A DNA stretch of 52,346 nucleotides from contig PLBY01000031.1 of assembly GCA_003134655.1 (NCBI GenBank), forward strand, positions 11,984-64,329, written 5' to 3'. The DNA comes from Acidobacteriaceae bacterium (GTDB taxonomy: Bacteria > Acidobacteriota > Terriglobia > Terriglobales > Acidobacteriaceae). This document shows, piece after piece, positions 42,531 through 51,736 of the stretch; position 1 is the first letter of the stretch, and each line of letters starts with the position of its first letter. The notes beneath the pieces are model-generated. The model worked only from the letters and a program-made list of their open reading frames with translations, ran no database searches and was not told the origin of the DNA. The position numbers and the translations under genes are program-made.

Positions 42531-42744
42531 CGGTCCAAGTGTCTCCTCTTAGCTTCTCCTGGTTGCACCCCGCAAGACTGGTCAAAAGTGAACAGATCGC
42601 CTGCCAAAAACGGCCTATAGTCGGAATGAGGTTTTGTCCACGCTGCAGTTGGCGCGAGGGTTGGCTCCATGGGCGATCGCGAGAGCGCCTTTGCGATTGT
42701 GCTTCTTTGAGCTTTGCAAATCCTGTCCTACGGGGAGATTTCGT

Positions 42745-42915
42745 ATGGCACCAGAGCCCGGTCCTAATCGGATGAACATGAAATTCACCAATGGCGGCAG
42801 AACCGTTGTCATCCACCTCGTACGCGGTCTGCCCCCTAAACTCAGCAGAGACAAGAAGACCATCACGATTACCTTCGCCGAGCGGGCGACGATCCGCAAG
42901 ACCCACAAAGGGTAG
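42745..42915 (+). CDS. Small basic protein of unknown function
   Basis: 56 residues from ATG 42745, behind GGGGAGA. The sequence contains MKFTNGGRTVVIHLVRGLPP and TITITFAERATIRKTHKG: short beta-like strands and a basic tail. The frame is open further upstream without a ribosome-binding site. I do not recognise it, and spurious translation cannot be excluded. Confidence 0.4.
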   Translation: MAPEPGPNRMNMKFTNGGRTVVIHLVRGLPPKLSRDKKTITITFAERATIRKTHKG

Positions 42916-43506
42916 AGTTCGGTTGCCTCGAATCTGCGGTTCGGCCGGTGCTGCGTTCCCTAGGCCTACGGCCCCCGATCATCGACTGGCGAATGCTAGC
43001 TTTTCCCTCCCTCTTCTCCTTGTATTCATGGCGCGTTTCTCAGCAGGAAGCTGACCAATCTTGAAACACCTGCTTCGGGAAAGAGCCTCTCTTTCTCGAA
43101 GGAACTGCTTAAATTCCTTCCCTTGGATGACCGATATCACGCCCACCTGTGATCTGAGTCACTGATGCCAACTCCGGAATAGAAGATAAACACTGCATTC
43201 GACTCGATTGGACTGACCAGCGGACCGAAAAGGCAGACCAAGAAGGGAGAACTTCGGAAGGCTTACCGGGATCAGGAACGCTCACTGGTACAACTCACTT
43301 CATACGTTTTCATATCGACCTCTCTACCAGATCATTCCCGACCAGTCTCACCGACAGTCTCCAGCGCAGTCGAACACCGAACTCTAGGAAGTAATGCAGG
43401 TTGCGGCGGCGCCTGATAGGCAAGTGCCGCGGCTATGGCAGACCTCATTCCCGAGACCGGGGCTCGATTCAGGATCACGGCGAACGCTGCCAAGGGGAGA
43501 CTGTCC
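42916..43506. other. Long leader region of the hydrogenase operon
   Basis: 591 bp with no convincing gene; an extension of the hydrogenase frame to 43435 has no ribosome-binding site and precedes the Tat signal, so it is not used. The only strong motif is a CRP/FNR-type palindrome at 43148-43163. No GC-palindromic repeat of the type seen elsewhere was noticed. Confidence 0.5.
43148..43163. promoter_or_regulatory. CRP/FNR-family-like binding site upstream of hydrogenase
   Basis: TGTGA-tctgag-TCACT differs from the CRP consensus (TGTGA-N6-TCACA) at one base, and its inner 14 bp read GTGATCTGAGTCAC. It lies about 345 bp before the hydrogenase small-subunit ATG. Control of hydrogenase by a CRP/FNR-type regulator would be sensible, but distance and regulator are unproven. 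Confidence 0.35.
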
Positions 43507-44712
43507 ATGAAGACAGGCGAGAGAGACACAATTGCGGCACATCTGAAGAAGTGTGGTGTGTCGCGGCGCAGTTTTCTGCAACTCTGCTCCACGCTCATGG
43601 TGACCGCGCCAGTGGGCCTGAGCCTGACCAGCAAAGCCACTGCCGCACAGATAGCCAAGATTGTGGGCAAGGCGCGCAGGCCTTCGGTCATCTGGTTGCA
43701 CTTTCAGGACTGCACGGGCTGCACGGAGACGCTACTCCGAACCTCGGCTCCCGACGTCGCGCATCTGATCCTCGACGTCATCTCGCTCGACTATCACGAA
43801 ACTCTAATGGCCGCTTCGGGCGCACAGGCAGAAGCGGCACTCCGCTCCGCCATCGCAGACAACGCCGGAAAGTACGTGCTGGTGGTTGAGGGCGCCATTC
43901 CGACGCGGGACGACGGTGTCTACATGCAACTCGGCGGCAGGCCGGCCATTCAGTTGGCCAAGGAAGTTGCGACGCAGGCGGCGGCGGTGATTGCCATCGG
44001 CTCGTGCGCATCGTGGGGCGGAGTTCCGTCGGCCGATCCGAATCCGACGGGCGCGGTGGGCGTCGACTCCGTGATCTCCGGAAAGCCGATCGTCAATCTG
44101 CCGGGCTGCCCGCCGAATCCTTACAACCTGCTGGCGGTGGTTCTGGAATACGTAACCATGGGGCGCCTGCCGGAGCTCGATCCGTATGGCCGTCCGAGAT
44201 TCGCTTACGACCGCGTCATCCACGAGAACTGCCCGCGGCGCGCCCACTTCGACGCCGGGCGATTCGCCGTTGCGTTCGGCGATGAAGGACATCGTAAGGG
44301 ATATTGCCTGTACAAGTTGGGCTGCAAGGGTCCAGTGACCCACGCCGCTTGTGCGACGCGGCACTTCAACGAGATTCCGGGCGTGTGGCCGATTGGGACG
44401 GGCGTACCGTGTATGGGCTGCACGGAAAAAGGCGTGATCTGGCAGATGGGAACGTTCGAAACGGTCCCAATCCATCTGGCGACACCACCCGATACATACC
44501 CTCCGATCTTCAGCACGGCGGGCCAACTTAAGGTCGGCGCCGCGGCGCTGGTCGGAGCGATCGCCGGGGCCGTCGGGGGAGCGACCTGGGTGGCCTCCCA
44601 ACGGTTCCACAGCAGCATGGAGGCGGGCGTGACGCGAATTGCCGCGGACCGCGCGCATGCTGAAAAAGCAAAACAGCCAAGCGAGAAGCCAGCCGGCAAG
44701 AAAGAGGACTGA
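43507..44712 (+). CDS. hybO: [NiFe] hydrogenase small subunit, Tat-exported (HybO-like)
   Basis: 401 residues from ATG 43507 behind AGGGGAGA. The twin-arginine signal SRRSFLQLC exports the folded dimer. Cluster ligands: proximal FQDCTGCTE plus GSCASWGG and PGCPPNPYN; distal and medial HENC, CLYKLGC, HAACATRHF, GVPCMGC. The proximal motif is the ordinary four-Cys type, without the extra Cys of O2-tolerant enzymes. A C-terminal membrane helix (VGAAALVGAIAGAVGG) anchors it. Gene order O-A-B-C-D and the partners match E. coli hydrogenase 2 (group 1c), which oxidises H2 into the quinone pool. Confidence 0.93.
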   Translation: MKTGERDTIAAHLKKCGVSRRSFLQLCSTLMVTAPVGLSLTSKATAAQIAKIVGKARRPSVIWLHFQDCTGCTETLLRTSAPDVAHLILDVISLDYHETLMAASGAQAEAALRSAIADNAGKYVLVVEGAIPTRDDGVYMQLGGRPAIQLAKEVATQAAAVIAIGSCASWGGVPSADPNPTGAVGVDSVISGKPIVNLPGCPPNPYNLLAVVLEYVTMGRLPELDPYGRPRFAYDRVIHENCPRRAHFDAGRFAVAFGDEGHRKGYCLYKLGCKGPVTHAACATRHFNEIPGVWPIGTGVPCMGCTEKGVIWQMGTFETVPIHLATPPDTYPPIFSTAGQLKVGAAALVGAIAGAVGGATWVASQRFHSSMEAGVTRIAADRAHAEKAKQPSEKPAGKKED

Positions 44713-44713
44713 C

Positions 44714-45643
44714 GTGTCCATCACTCGGCGACAACTCTTCACTGGCATCGCCAAGGCGGGAGTCCCGGCCGCGGTGGCCATCACGGTCGGCACGGATGTG
44801 CTTCAAGCGGGAGAGTACATTCCCGTGCCTAGCGCCGCCGTCGGATTGCTCTATGACGCCAGCGTCTGCATCGGGTGCAAGGCCTGCGTGGCAGCCTGCG
44901 CCGAGGCGAACGATACACCACCCGATACGCGCGGCGACCAACTGCACCAGGCGCCATCGGACTTGAATGATCTGACCCGCAACGTCATCAAGCTTTACAA
45001 GCCGGAAGATGGATCCGCGTTCTCATTCGTGAAACGGCAGTGCATGCACTGCCTTGATCCGGCGTGTGCGGCGGGTTGTCCGTTCCAGGCGCTGCACAAG
45101 GATCCGCAAAGCGGGATCGTCAAGTGGGACGCCGACAAGTGCATCGGCTGCCGCTACTGCACTATCACTTGTCCGTATCACATTCCGCGCTTCCAGTGGG
45201 TGGGCTTCAATCCGCGCGTCACCAAGTGCGAATTGTGTAAAGACCGCCTGGAAAAAGGGTTGAAGCCAGGATGCACGAGCGTGTGCCCGACCGGCGCTGT
45301 GATCTTTGGACCGCGATCGGTCTTGCTGCTCGATGCCAAGGAGCGCATTAAGAACAATCCGGGCCGCTACTACCAGAATCGCATCTACGGCGAGATCGAC
45401 AACGGTGGGACGCAGGCGTTGTACCTGTCGAGGGTTCCGTTCGAGAAACTCGGCCTGCCGGAGCTTGGACCGGAATCTGTTCCGGCTCGAACGCTCCGCT
45501 GGCAGAGGCGTTTCTATCAGTACTTCGCGCTTCCTGCTCTGCTGTACGCGGGCCTGGTGCAGCTGATCCGCAAGAGCCTGAAGGGCCATGAAGAGGAAGC
45601 GCACGAGCGCGAAAAAGAAACCGGATTGAGGGCGCAACTATGA
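44714..45643 (+). CDS. hybA: Hydrogenase ferredoxin-like subunit (HybA-like)
   Basis: 309 residues from GTG 44714, one base after the small-subunit stop, chosen because the Tat signal ITRRQLFTG follows at once. Four [4Fe-4S] Cys sets are seen: CIGCKACVAAC, CMHCLDPACAAGCP, CIGCRYCTITCP and CELCKDRLEKGLKPGCTSVCP. A C-terminal helix (YFALPALLYAGLVQLI) is membrane-bound. It passes electrons from the small subunit to the NrfD-like protein. Confidence 0.93.
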   Translation: MSITRRQLFTGIAKAGVPAAVAITVGTDVLQAGEYIPVPSAAVGLLYDASVCIGCKACVAACAEANDTPPDTRGDQLHQAPSDLNDLTRNVIKLYKPEDGSAFSFVKRQCMHCLDPACAAGCPFQALHKDPQSGIVKWDADKCIGCRYCTITCPYHIPRFQWVGFNPRVTKCELCKDRLEKGLKPGCTSVCPTGAVIFGPRSVLLLDAKERIKNNPGRYYQNRIYGEIDNGGTQALYLSRVPFEKLGLPELGPESVPARTLRWQRRFYQYFALPALLYAGLVQLIRKSLKGHEEEAHEREKETGLRAQL

Positions 45644-46983
45644 GTGCCACAACGACGACTAGCGCAACGGCAAGCATCGATCGCGCTCCAAGCAATCGCT
45701 GGGAACGGAACGTGCCCGTATACGGCTTCCCGGTGGTAAACGGATTCTTTCTCGCCCTATCAGCGCTAGTCCTGGTGGCGTTCGCGTTGAGCGCGTATCG
45801 CGAACTGGCCGGACTGGGCCCGGTCAGCGGCATGAACGACGCCTATGGCTGGGGGATCTGGAAGACCTTCAACCTGATGGTGCTGACCGCGCTGGGCTCG
45901 GGCGCATTCGCGGTGGGGATTGCGGCATGGGTTTTCCGGCGCAAGCGTCTGCACTCGCTGATGCGGATGGCGTTGCTGACCAGTTTCCTGGCTTATGCGT
46001 GCGGGCTGCTGCTGCTCGGCATTGATGCCGGACGTCCGTGGAACTTTTACTGGATCGTTTTTCCGTGGAGATGGAACATGCACTCGCCGCTGGCGGAGGT
46101 GGCGATCTGCATGTCGATCTACGCCATGATCCCGCTGGCGGTGGAGAACATTCCGCCGGTGCTGGAGCGGCTGTGGTATTTCGACTCCCGCCTGCGGCCA
46201 GGTGTGGAGCTCATCGAGAAAAGGCTGCACTATTTCTACCCGTGGATTATCGCGGCGGCATACCTGCTGCCGGGCATGCACCAGTCGTCTCTGGGAGCGT
46301 TGATGCTTCTCGCCGGAGAGCGCGTGCATCCGCTGTGGCAGACTCCGTGGCTGCCAGTTCTCTATCTGGGGGCGGCAACGTTCATGTCCTTCGGATGCGT
46401 CGCCGGAACCACGATGCTGTGTTGCCTGGTGTGGAAACGGGCAATGGACATGGAGGTTCTCGACGAAGCGGCACGCATTACGTCGTGGCTGATTTTCGGG
46501 TGGATGGGACTGCGGCTGGTCGACATTCTGTTTCGCGGCGCGCTGGGGACGGCGTTTCACTTCGATCGGTTCGCCGGGGTGTTCTGGCTGGAAATGATTT
46601 TGATCGCCGGCGGCGGATTCTTGCTGCGGCGCTCGGTGCGGAACCATGACCCGCAGCCGATGTTTATCGGCTACATCCTGAGTTCCCTCGGCGGGATGAT
46701 CTACCGCTTCAGCCCGACGACGCTGGCGTTCCGGCCCAATCCGCAGGCTCTGTATTTCCCCGCCCTGATTGAAGTACTGGTGTCGCTGGGATTCATTTCC
46801 CTGGGCATCGTGGGCTTCCTGATCGCGGTGAAACGGCTGGCGATTCTTCCCGCGCCGCTGAGCGAGTGGCACGACATGGCGAGTTATTTCCGGTTCCGGC
46901 GGCCCTACATCCGGTGGACGGGCTATTTCAAGTACGGACATTTCGGCGAAGACGAAACGACAGAAACTTCAGGCTCCGACTAA
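45640..46983 (+). CDS. hybB: NrfD/HybB-like hydrogenase membrane subunit
   Basis: 447 residues with about ten membrane helices; ATG 45640 overlaps hybA (ATGA). NGFFLALSALVLVAFALSAY, AYGWGIWKTFNLMVLTALGS and the MHQSSLGALMLLAGERVHPLW block (conserved in NrfD-type quinone-reducing proteins) are clear. It takes electrons from HybA to quinone and may conserve energy. No haem ligands are needed. Confidence 0.93.
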   Translation: MSATTTTSATASIDRAPSNRWERNVPVYGFPVVNGFFLALSALVLVAFALSAYRELAGLGPVSGMNDAYGWGIWKTFNLMVLTALGSGAFAVGIAAWVFRRKRLHSLMRMALLTSFLAYACGLLLLGIDAGRPWNFYWIVFPWRWNMHSPLAEVAICMSIYAMIPLAVENIPPVLERLWYFDSRLRPGVELIEKRLHYFYPWIIAAAYLLPGMHQSSLGALMLLAGERVHPLWQTPWLPVLYLGAATFMSFGCVAGTTMLCCLVWKRAMDMEVLDEAARITSWLIFGWMGLRLVDILFRGALGTAFHFDRFAGVFWLEMILIAGGGFLLRRSVRNHDPQPMFIGYILSSLGGMIYRFSPTTLAFRPNPQALYFPALIEVLVSLGFISLGIVGFLIAVKRLAILPAPLSEWHDMASYFRFRRPYIRWTGYFKYGHFGEDETTETSGSD

Positions 46984-46995
46984 CAGCAGGATCTT

Positions 46996-48696
46996 ATGGC
47001 GAAACGAATCACAATTGATCCCATTACTAGAATTGAAGGCCACCTCCGCATCGATGTGGAGGTCGAGAACAACGCGGTCAGCAACGCATGGGCTTCGTGC
47101 ACCATGTGGCGAGGCATCGAAAAGATTCTTCGCGGCCGCGATCCGCGGGACGCGTGGCTCTTCACGCAACGCTTTTGCGGAGTGTGCACCACGGTGCACG
47201 CTATGGCCAGCGTGCGCTCGGTGGAAGATGCGCTGAAGCTGGAGATTCCGCTGAACGCGCAGTACATCCGCAATTTGATTTTGATTGCGCATGCGCTGCA
47301 TGACCACATTGTGCACTTCTACCAACTGTCGGCGCTGGATTGGGTGGACGTGCTGCAGATTCCGAAGGCAGATCCAGCCTCGACTTCGAAGCTAGCGGAA
47401 AGTCTCTCGCCCTGGACCCGCAACTCACGCAACGAACTGAAGGCGGCGCAGGATCGGGTGAACGCCGTTGCCAGCAGCGGGCAGCTTGGAATTTTCGCCA
47501 ACGGGTATTGGGGACATCCGGCGATGCGGTTGTCGCCGGACGTCAACCTGCTGGCGTTCTCGCACTACGTGCAAGCGCTTGAGTACCAGCGGAAGGCGTT
47601 GCAGGTCGTTGGCATCCTGGGATCGAAGACGCCTCATATTCAGAATCTGACCGTGGGCGGAGTCGCCAATGCGATTGACCTCGACAGCACGTCTGCGCTC
47701 GGCATGAGCCAGTTGGCAATGATCGACACGCTCCTGCAGGAAGTTGTTCAGTTCGTGCAGCAGGTGTATTTCGTGGATGTGTGTGCGGTGGCGGCGATGT
47801 ATCCGGAGTGGTTCAAGATCGGGAGTGGGGTGCGCAACTATCTTGCGGTTCCCGACCTGCCGTTGGACAGCCGAGGATCTTCGTATGACTTGCCCGGCGG
47901 CTACATTCGCGACGGTGATCTTGCCGGCGTGAAGGGATTCCAGACAGCGTCGGATCCGATCTTCCGGCAATCCGTCACCGAAGACGTGATGCACGCTTAC
48001 TATCAGGCCGATAAGCCGCAGCATCCGTGGCAGGGAGAGACTGAGCCTGCCTTTACTGGATGGGACGGAGATCAGAAATATTCGTGGGTGAAAGCGCCGC
48101 GCTTCAACGGCGAACCGATGCAGGTCGGTCCGCTGGCGCAGGTTCTGGTCGGCTATGCGCAGGGACATCCTCTTACCCGCAAGTACACTGACATGGCAAT
48201 CGAGAAGATTGCCGCGATCGGCGGAGTACGCGCGACGCCTGCAGCGTTGCATTCCACGCTCGGCCGCCACGCGGCCCGCGCGATTCGCGCCTGCATGCTG
48301 GCGGAACTGGCGCAGAAGCATCTGCAGTTGTTGACCGATAACATCGCGAAGGGCGACTACACAGTGCACAACCAGCCCGTGCTGCCGTCGCATGAAGTCG
48401 AGGGTGTAGGAACTCACGAAGCTCCGCGCGGAACGCTTTCGCACTGGATTGTGATCAAAGACGAGAAGATCAAGAACTATCAGGCCGTCGTTCCGTCGAC
48501 GTGGAATGCCAGCCCGCGTGACAAGAACGGGGCGCACGGCCCGTATGAAGCTTCGCTGCTGCACACGCCGCTGGCCCGTCCAGAGGAACCACTGGAAGTT
48601 TTGCGGACGGTGCATTCTTTCGATCCGTGCATGACCTGCGCGTGTCACGCATTCGATGCTTCCGGCCGAAAAATCGGGGTGGCGAAAATCCTATGA
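46996..48696 (+). CDS. hybC: [NiFe] hydrogenase large subunit (HybC-like)
   Basis: 566 residues. N-terminal ITIDPITRIEGHLRIDVEVE is the family signature. The Ni-Fe ligands are Cys61 and Cys64 in RFCGVCTTVH (L1) and Cys545 and Cys548 in DPCMTCACH (L2). After His551 a 15-residue tail (AFDASGRKIGVAKIL) remains, to be removed by the protease encoded next. The tail is complete, so the gene is not truncated. It overlaps the protease gene by 4 bp. Confidence 0.97.
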   Translation: MAKRITIDPITRIEGHLRIDVEVENNAVSNAWASCTMWRGIEKILRGRDPRDAWLFTQRFCGVCTTVHAMASVRSVEDALKLEIPLNAQYIRNLILIAHALHDHIVHFYQLSALDWVDVLQIPKADPASTSKLAESLSPWTRNSRNELKAAQDRVNAVASSGQLGIFANGYWGHPAMRLSPDVNLLAFSHYVQALEYQRKALQVVGILGSKTPHIQNLTVGGVANAIDLDSTSALGMSQLAMIDTLLQEVVQFVQQVYFVDVCAVAAMYPEWFKIGSGVRNYLAVPDLPLDSRGSSYDLPGGYIRDGDLAGVKGFQTASDPIFRQSVTEDVMHAYYQADKPQHPWQGETEPAFTGWDGDQKYSWVKAPRFNGEPMQVGPLAQVLVGYAQGHPLTRKYTDMAIEKIAAIGGVRATPAALHSTLGRHAARAIRACMLAELAQKHLQLLTDNIAKGDYTVHNQPVLPSHEVEGVGTHEAPRGTLSHWIVIKDEKIKNYQAVVPSTWNASPRDKNGAHGPYEASLLHTPLARPEEPLEVLRTVHSFDPCMTCACHAFDASGRKIGVAKIL

Positions 48697-49244
48697 GAAA
48701 AGCGCTGATTGGCGGCATCGGGAACGTTCTGCTCGGCGACGACGGCGTCGGTCCGTACACGGTGCGGATTTTGGAGTCGATGTATGACTTCGAAGCGGGC
48801 GTTGAGATCATCGATCTCGGCACTCCGGCGCTGGACCTAACGCATCAGATCGTCGGCCTGAAAGCGCTGATCCTCGTGGATTCGGTGGCGAGCGATGACC
48901 CTGCGGGTACTCTCGCGCTTTTTACAAAAGAGGACATACTGCGGGACACGCCGGCCGAGCGGCTCGATCCGCACTCTCCAGCGCTGGCGGAGTGCCTGAT
49001 GACCGCGTCAATGCTCGGTGCCATGCCGCAGAACGTGCTGCTGGTGGGAATCGCGGGCAAATGCTACGAGCCCGGTCACCCGTTGAGCGCCGCGGTTCGT
49101 CAGTCGGTGGGGCCAGCCATTGAGGCCGTGCTTCAGGAATTGCAGCGGCTGGGATTCAAGTACCAGAAGAAGGCGTCACCCGACGAGCCCGGGATCTGGT
49201 GGAGTGATCACGAGTATTCCGGTCCGGTCGAAACCCTCGGATAA
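48693..49244 (+). CDS. hybD: Hydrogenase maturation protease (HybD/HyaD family)
   Basis: 183 residues from ATG 48693 (ATGA overlap with hybC). LIGGIGNVLLGDDGVGPYTV is the family start; the usual Glu ligand of the DEG motif is Asp here (GDDG). The other nickel-sensing residues are Asp in IIDLGTPALDL and His in RLDPHSPAL. It cleaves the C-terminal tail of HybC once Ni is in place. No hypA-F genes are in the window. Confidence 0.94.
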   Translation: MRKALIGGIGNVLLGDDGVGPYTVRILESMYDFEAGVEIIDLGTPALDLTHQIVGLKALILVDSVASDDPAGTLALFTKEDILRDTPAERLDPHSPALAECLMTASMLGAMPQNVLLVGIAGKCYEPGHPLSAAVRQSVGPAIEAVLQELQRLGFKYQKKASPDEPGIWWSDHEYSGPVETLG

Positions 49245-49253
49245 CGACAGCCC

Positions 49254-50609
49254 CTAGTCGCTGGGATCTTTTCCCGCAGCGACTTCCAGCCGGCCGTAGG
49301 AGAGTTGGTAGCTGTAGCGCGCGGTGACGACCTGGGCGCCTGCCGTAGCAGCCAATAATTCCGCATCGGTCAATTCAATAATGTTCCCCACTCCGGCCGA
49401 GTAGCGGCCCTCGGCGAACGCCAGATTCTCCCGCGCTTCCTGATCGGCTTTCGTCGCCAATTCAATTTGCTGTTGAGCGACCGTCGTGTTGGCGTAGTCG
49501 GTGTAGACTTCGCGATCGACCTGCAGCATGGCGGATTTCAGATTCGACTCTGCGGCGCTCTTGGCCTGTTCGGTTTCGTTGAGATAGGCGCGATTGTAGC
49601 CGCCCGAGAGCAGCGGTTGCAGCAGACTCTCGCCGAATCCCACATTCCAGATCAGGGGAAACTTCAGATTTTGAAAATCGGCAAAGCTCGAGAAATTCAG
49701 GCGGGGCTTGAAGTTCGAACGCGCGGCCACGATGTCCCCTTCGGCCGCGTTGATGGCCTGGCGGAGCGCCCGCAGATCGGGGCGCAACGTCCGCGCATCG
49801 GTAAGATAGCCATCGACCACGTCGAGCGCCTGGGCCGCACTTAATATATCGACCAGTGTGAATGTATTCTTCACCGGCAGGCCCATGGCTGTGGCTAATG
49901 CCGCCTGGGCAACAGTGAGATCCGATTGCGCCTGCACCAGATCGAGTTCCGCGTTGGCCAGTTGCACCTCCTGCCGCGTCACATCGATCTTTGGCACGCG
50001 CCCCACCTGGAAGAATGCATTGATCTGTTCGAGGTGCTTGCTCTGGTCCTGAACCGTTGACTGCCGCACTTGGACTAACGCCTGTGCCGCCAAGACGCTG
50101 AAGTAACCGTTACGCACGTTAAGCAGCGTCTCCTGGTGGACGCGGTCGCGATTCTCCTGCGCCTGGGCCAATTCCGCTTTCCCGCGCTCGACCGAGCCGC
50201 GCGTGAGGCCGAAGTCATAGATGTTCTGGCTGAAGTTTAGCCCGGTGTAGTAATAAGGAGAATTCGACCATCTCTCGCCGTTGAATAACACGGAGGCCAC
50301 GGTGGGGGAGGTTCCCGGGGCTGGCGCGTAGTTATAGGTTTGCTGGTTGTGAGTGGCGCCGAAGCTGAGATGCGGAAAGTACGGCGAACGGCGTTCCTTG
50401 AGGTGGGCCTCGGACACGTGGACTTCAGCTTCGGCGGTCGCGAGATCCGGCTGATTCTGCTCGGCAAGACGATAGCAATCGGCGAGCGAGAGCGGCTTGT
50501 CCTGGGCCGCGGCGAGGCTGCTGACTACCAGCAAAGCTAACGCCGCAAATCCCGCACGACTATATTTTGGCTGTCCCATGTGGATTGAAGGTATGAATGA
50601 ACGAAGCAT
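49254..50609 (-). CDS. TolC family outer-membrane efflux protein
   Basis: 451 residues. The signal peptide fits best if translation starts at Met11 (50579, MGQPKYSRAGFAALALLVVS); the upstream ATG 50609 overlaps the adaptor stop. LSLADCYRLAEQNQPDLATA and the second-half LTDARTLRPDLRALRQAINA are the paired TolC repeats, with long coiled-coil helices (QAQENRDRVHQETLLNVRNG, TVAQQQIELATKADQEARE). It is last in a permease-adaptor-TolC operon. Confidence 0.93.
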   Translation of the reverse strand: MLRSFIPSIHMGQPKYSRAGFAALALLVVSSLAAAQDKPLSLADCYRLAEQNQPDLATAEAEVHVSEAHLKERRSPYFPHLSFGATHNQQTYNYAPAPGTSPTVASVLFNGERWSNSPYYYTGLNFSQNIYDFGLTRGSVERGKAELAQAQENRDRVHQETLLNVRNGYFSVLAAQALVQVRQSTVQDQSKHLEQINAFFQVGRVPKIDVTRQEVQLANAELDLVQAQSDLTVAQAALATAMGLPVKNTFTLVDILSAAQALDVVDGYLTDARTLRPDLRALRQAINAAEGDIVAARSNFKPRLNFSSFADFQNLKFPLIWNVGFGESLLQPLLSGGYNRAYLNETEQAKSAAESNLKSAMLQVDREVYTDYANTTVAQQQIELATKADQEARENLAFAEGRYSAGVGNIIELTDAELLAATAGAQVVTARYSYQLSYGRLEVAAGKDPSD

Positions 50610-51736
50610 CAGCTCCCGGGCCGCGCGACCGGCTGCACTTTGCCGCCCTCCGGCACACGTTCACCAACACTCCGGGCGACGCGCTCGCCTTCCTCCAACC
50701 CGCTGAACAGGCGCGCGGTTTCGCCGGTCTGCTCCGCAACGGCAACTTGCGTGAACTTGATGGTGTTGTCGGCGGTGACGACGGCCACGAACGTCTGCGT
50801 TCCGCGAATGATAAGCGCGTCGGACGGCACCTCGACATAGCGCGGCGTCTGCACCTTTAACTCAACCTGCACGAAGCTGCCGGCGAGAATGCGGTTGTGC
50901 GGATTGTCCACGTCGATTTCAACCAGCAGCGTGCGCGTCTTGGGATCAATCGCCCCGCTGGTGCGAGTGACACGCGCCACCACCTTCAGACTCGGGTTCG
51001 CCTGATCGAGAATCGTGACAGCATCTCCGTTGCGGACGAAGGGAGCGTGCGCCTGGTCAACATATACGTAGATGCGGAGCCGCGAAGTCTCCGAAACTTC
51101 GACGAGGGGAAGCGCGCTCGTCTGCGATGTGGCGGCATTCTGGATGAGCGCCCCGGGATCGGAATAGCGCGCTGTCACCGTTCCGCTAAAGGGAGCGCGC
51201 AAATCTTCATATGACTTCAAGGTGCCGATTTGCTCCAGGTTCGCCTTGGAGACGGCCGCGTCGGCCGCTGCCTGGTCCGCATCCTGCTGCGAGATCATTT
51301 CTTTCTTGACGAGCGTGGCAGCGCGGTTGGCGATGAGTTCTTTGTTATGCGCATCGGCGACAGCCGCTTGGTATTGCTTGTCGGTCTCCGGGGACTCGAT
51401 GACCGCGATGATCTGGTTCGCGCGGACGAAATCACCCTTGTCCACGCTGATGCTGCGCATGTAGCCGCTCACTTTCGCATACAAGATTGCCGACTGGTAG
51501 GCATGCGCCTCGCCGATTAATCGCATGGTGTTAGAACCTGCAACCTTGTGGGCTATGGCAACTTCTACTGACGGTCCTTTCTGCCCTTCTGCAGTCAGTT
51601 GCTCGGTCGCGGCCTCTACGTGGCTGCGCTGGCGTGTGAACAGAAGGAAAGCCATCAAACCCGCCACCAGGACGGCGAGTATGCCGGCAAGATAAAGCCA
51701 GGCAGAGCCGCGGCGCCGGCCTTGCGATTCAAACAT
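50609..51736 (-). CDS. RND efflux periplasmic adaptor (membrane fusion protein)
   Basis: 375 residues with one N-terminal membrane helix (SAWLYLAGILAVLVAGLMAF). Family blocks: GYMRSISVDKGDFVRANQII (lipoyl half), a coiled-coil hairpin (AAVADAHNKELIANRAATL), LRAPFSGTVTARYSDPGALI (second lipoyl half), then beta-barrel and membrane-proximal domains (VEVPSDALIIRGTQTFVAVV). It links the RND pump with TolC. It overlaps the permease stop as TGATG. Confidence 0.95.
   Translation of the reverse strand: MFESQGRRRGSAWLYLAGILAVLVAGLMAFLLFTRQRSHVEAATEQLTAEGQKGPSVEVAIAHKVAGSNTMRLIGEAHAYQSAILYAKVSGYMRSISVDKGDFVRANQIIAVIESPETDKQYQAAVADAHNKELIANRAATLVKKEMISQQDADQAAADAAVSKANLEQIGTLKSYEDLRAPFSGTVTARYSDPGALIQNAATSQTSALPLVEVSETSRLRIYVYVDQAHAPFVRNGDAVTILDQANPSLKVVARVTRTSGAIDPKTRTLLVEIDVDNPHNRILAGSFVQVELKVQTPRYVEVPSDALIIRGTQTFVAVVTADNTIKFTQVAVAEQTGETARLFSGLEEGERVARSVGERVPEGGKVQPVARPGS

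Noticed and set aside
42634..42744. N-terminal extension of the small gene at 42745
   Set aside because: No ribosome-binding site at the upstream start and composition unlike the downstream part.
45766..46941. Long open frame on the minus strand opposite hybB
   Set aside because: Arg/Gln/His-rich composition typical of an antisense frame in GC-rich DNA; hybB is certain.
47425..48648. Long open frame on the minus strand opposite hybC
   Set aside because: Same antisense artefact; the hydrogenase large subunit carries all its motifs on the plus strand.
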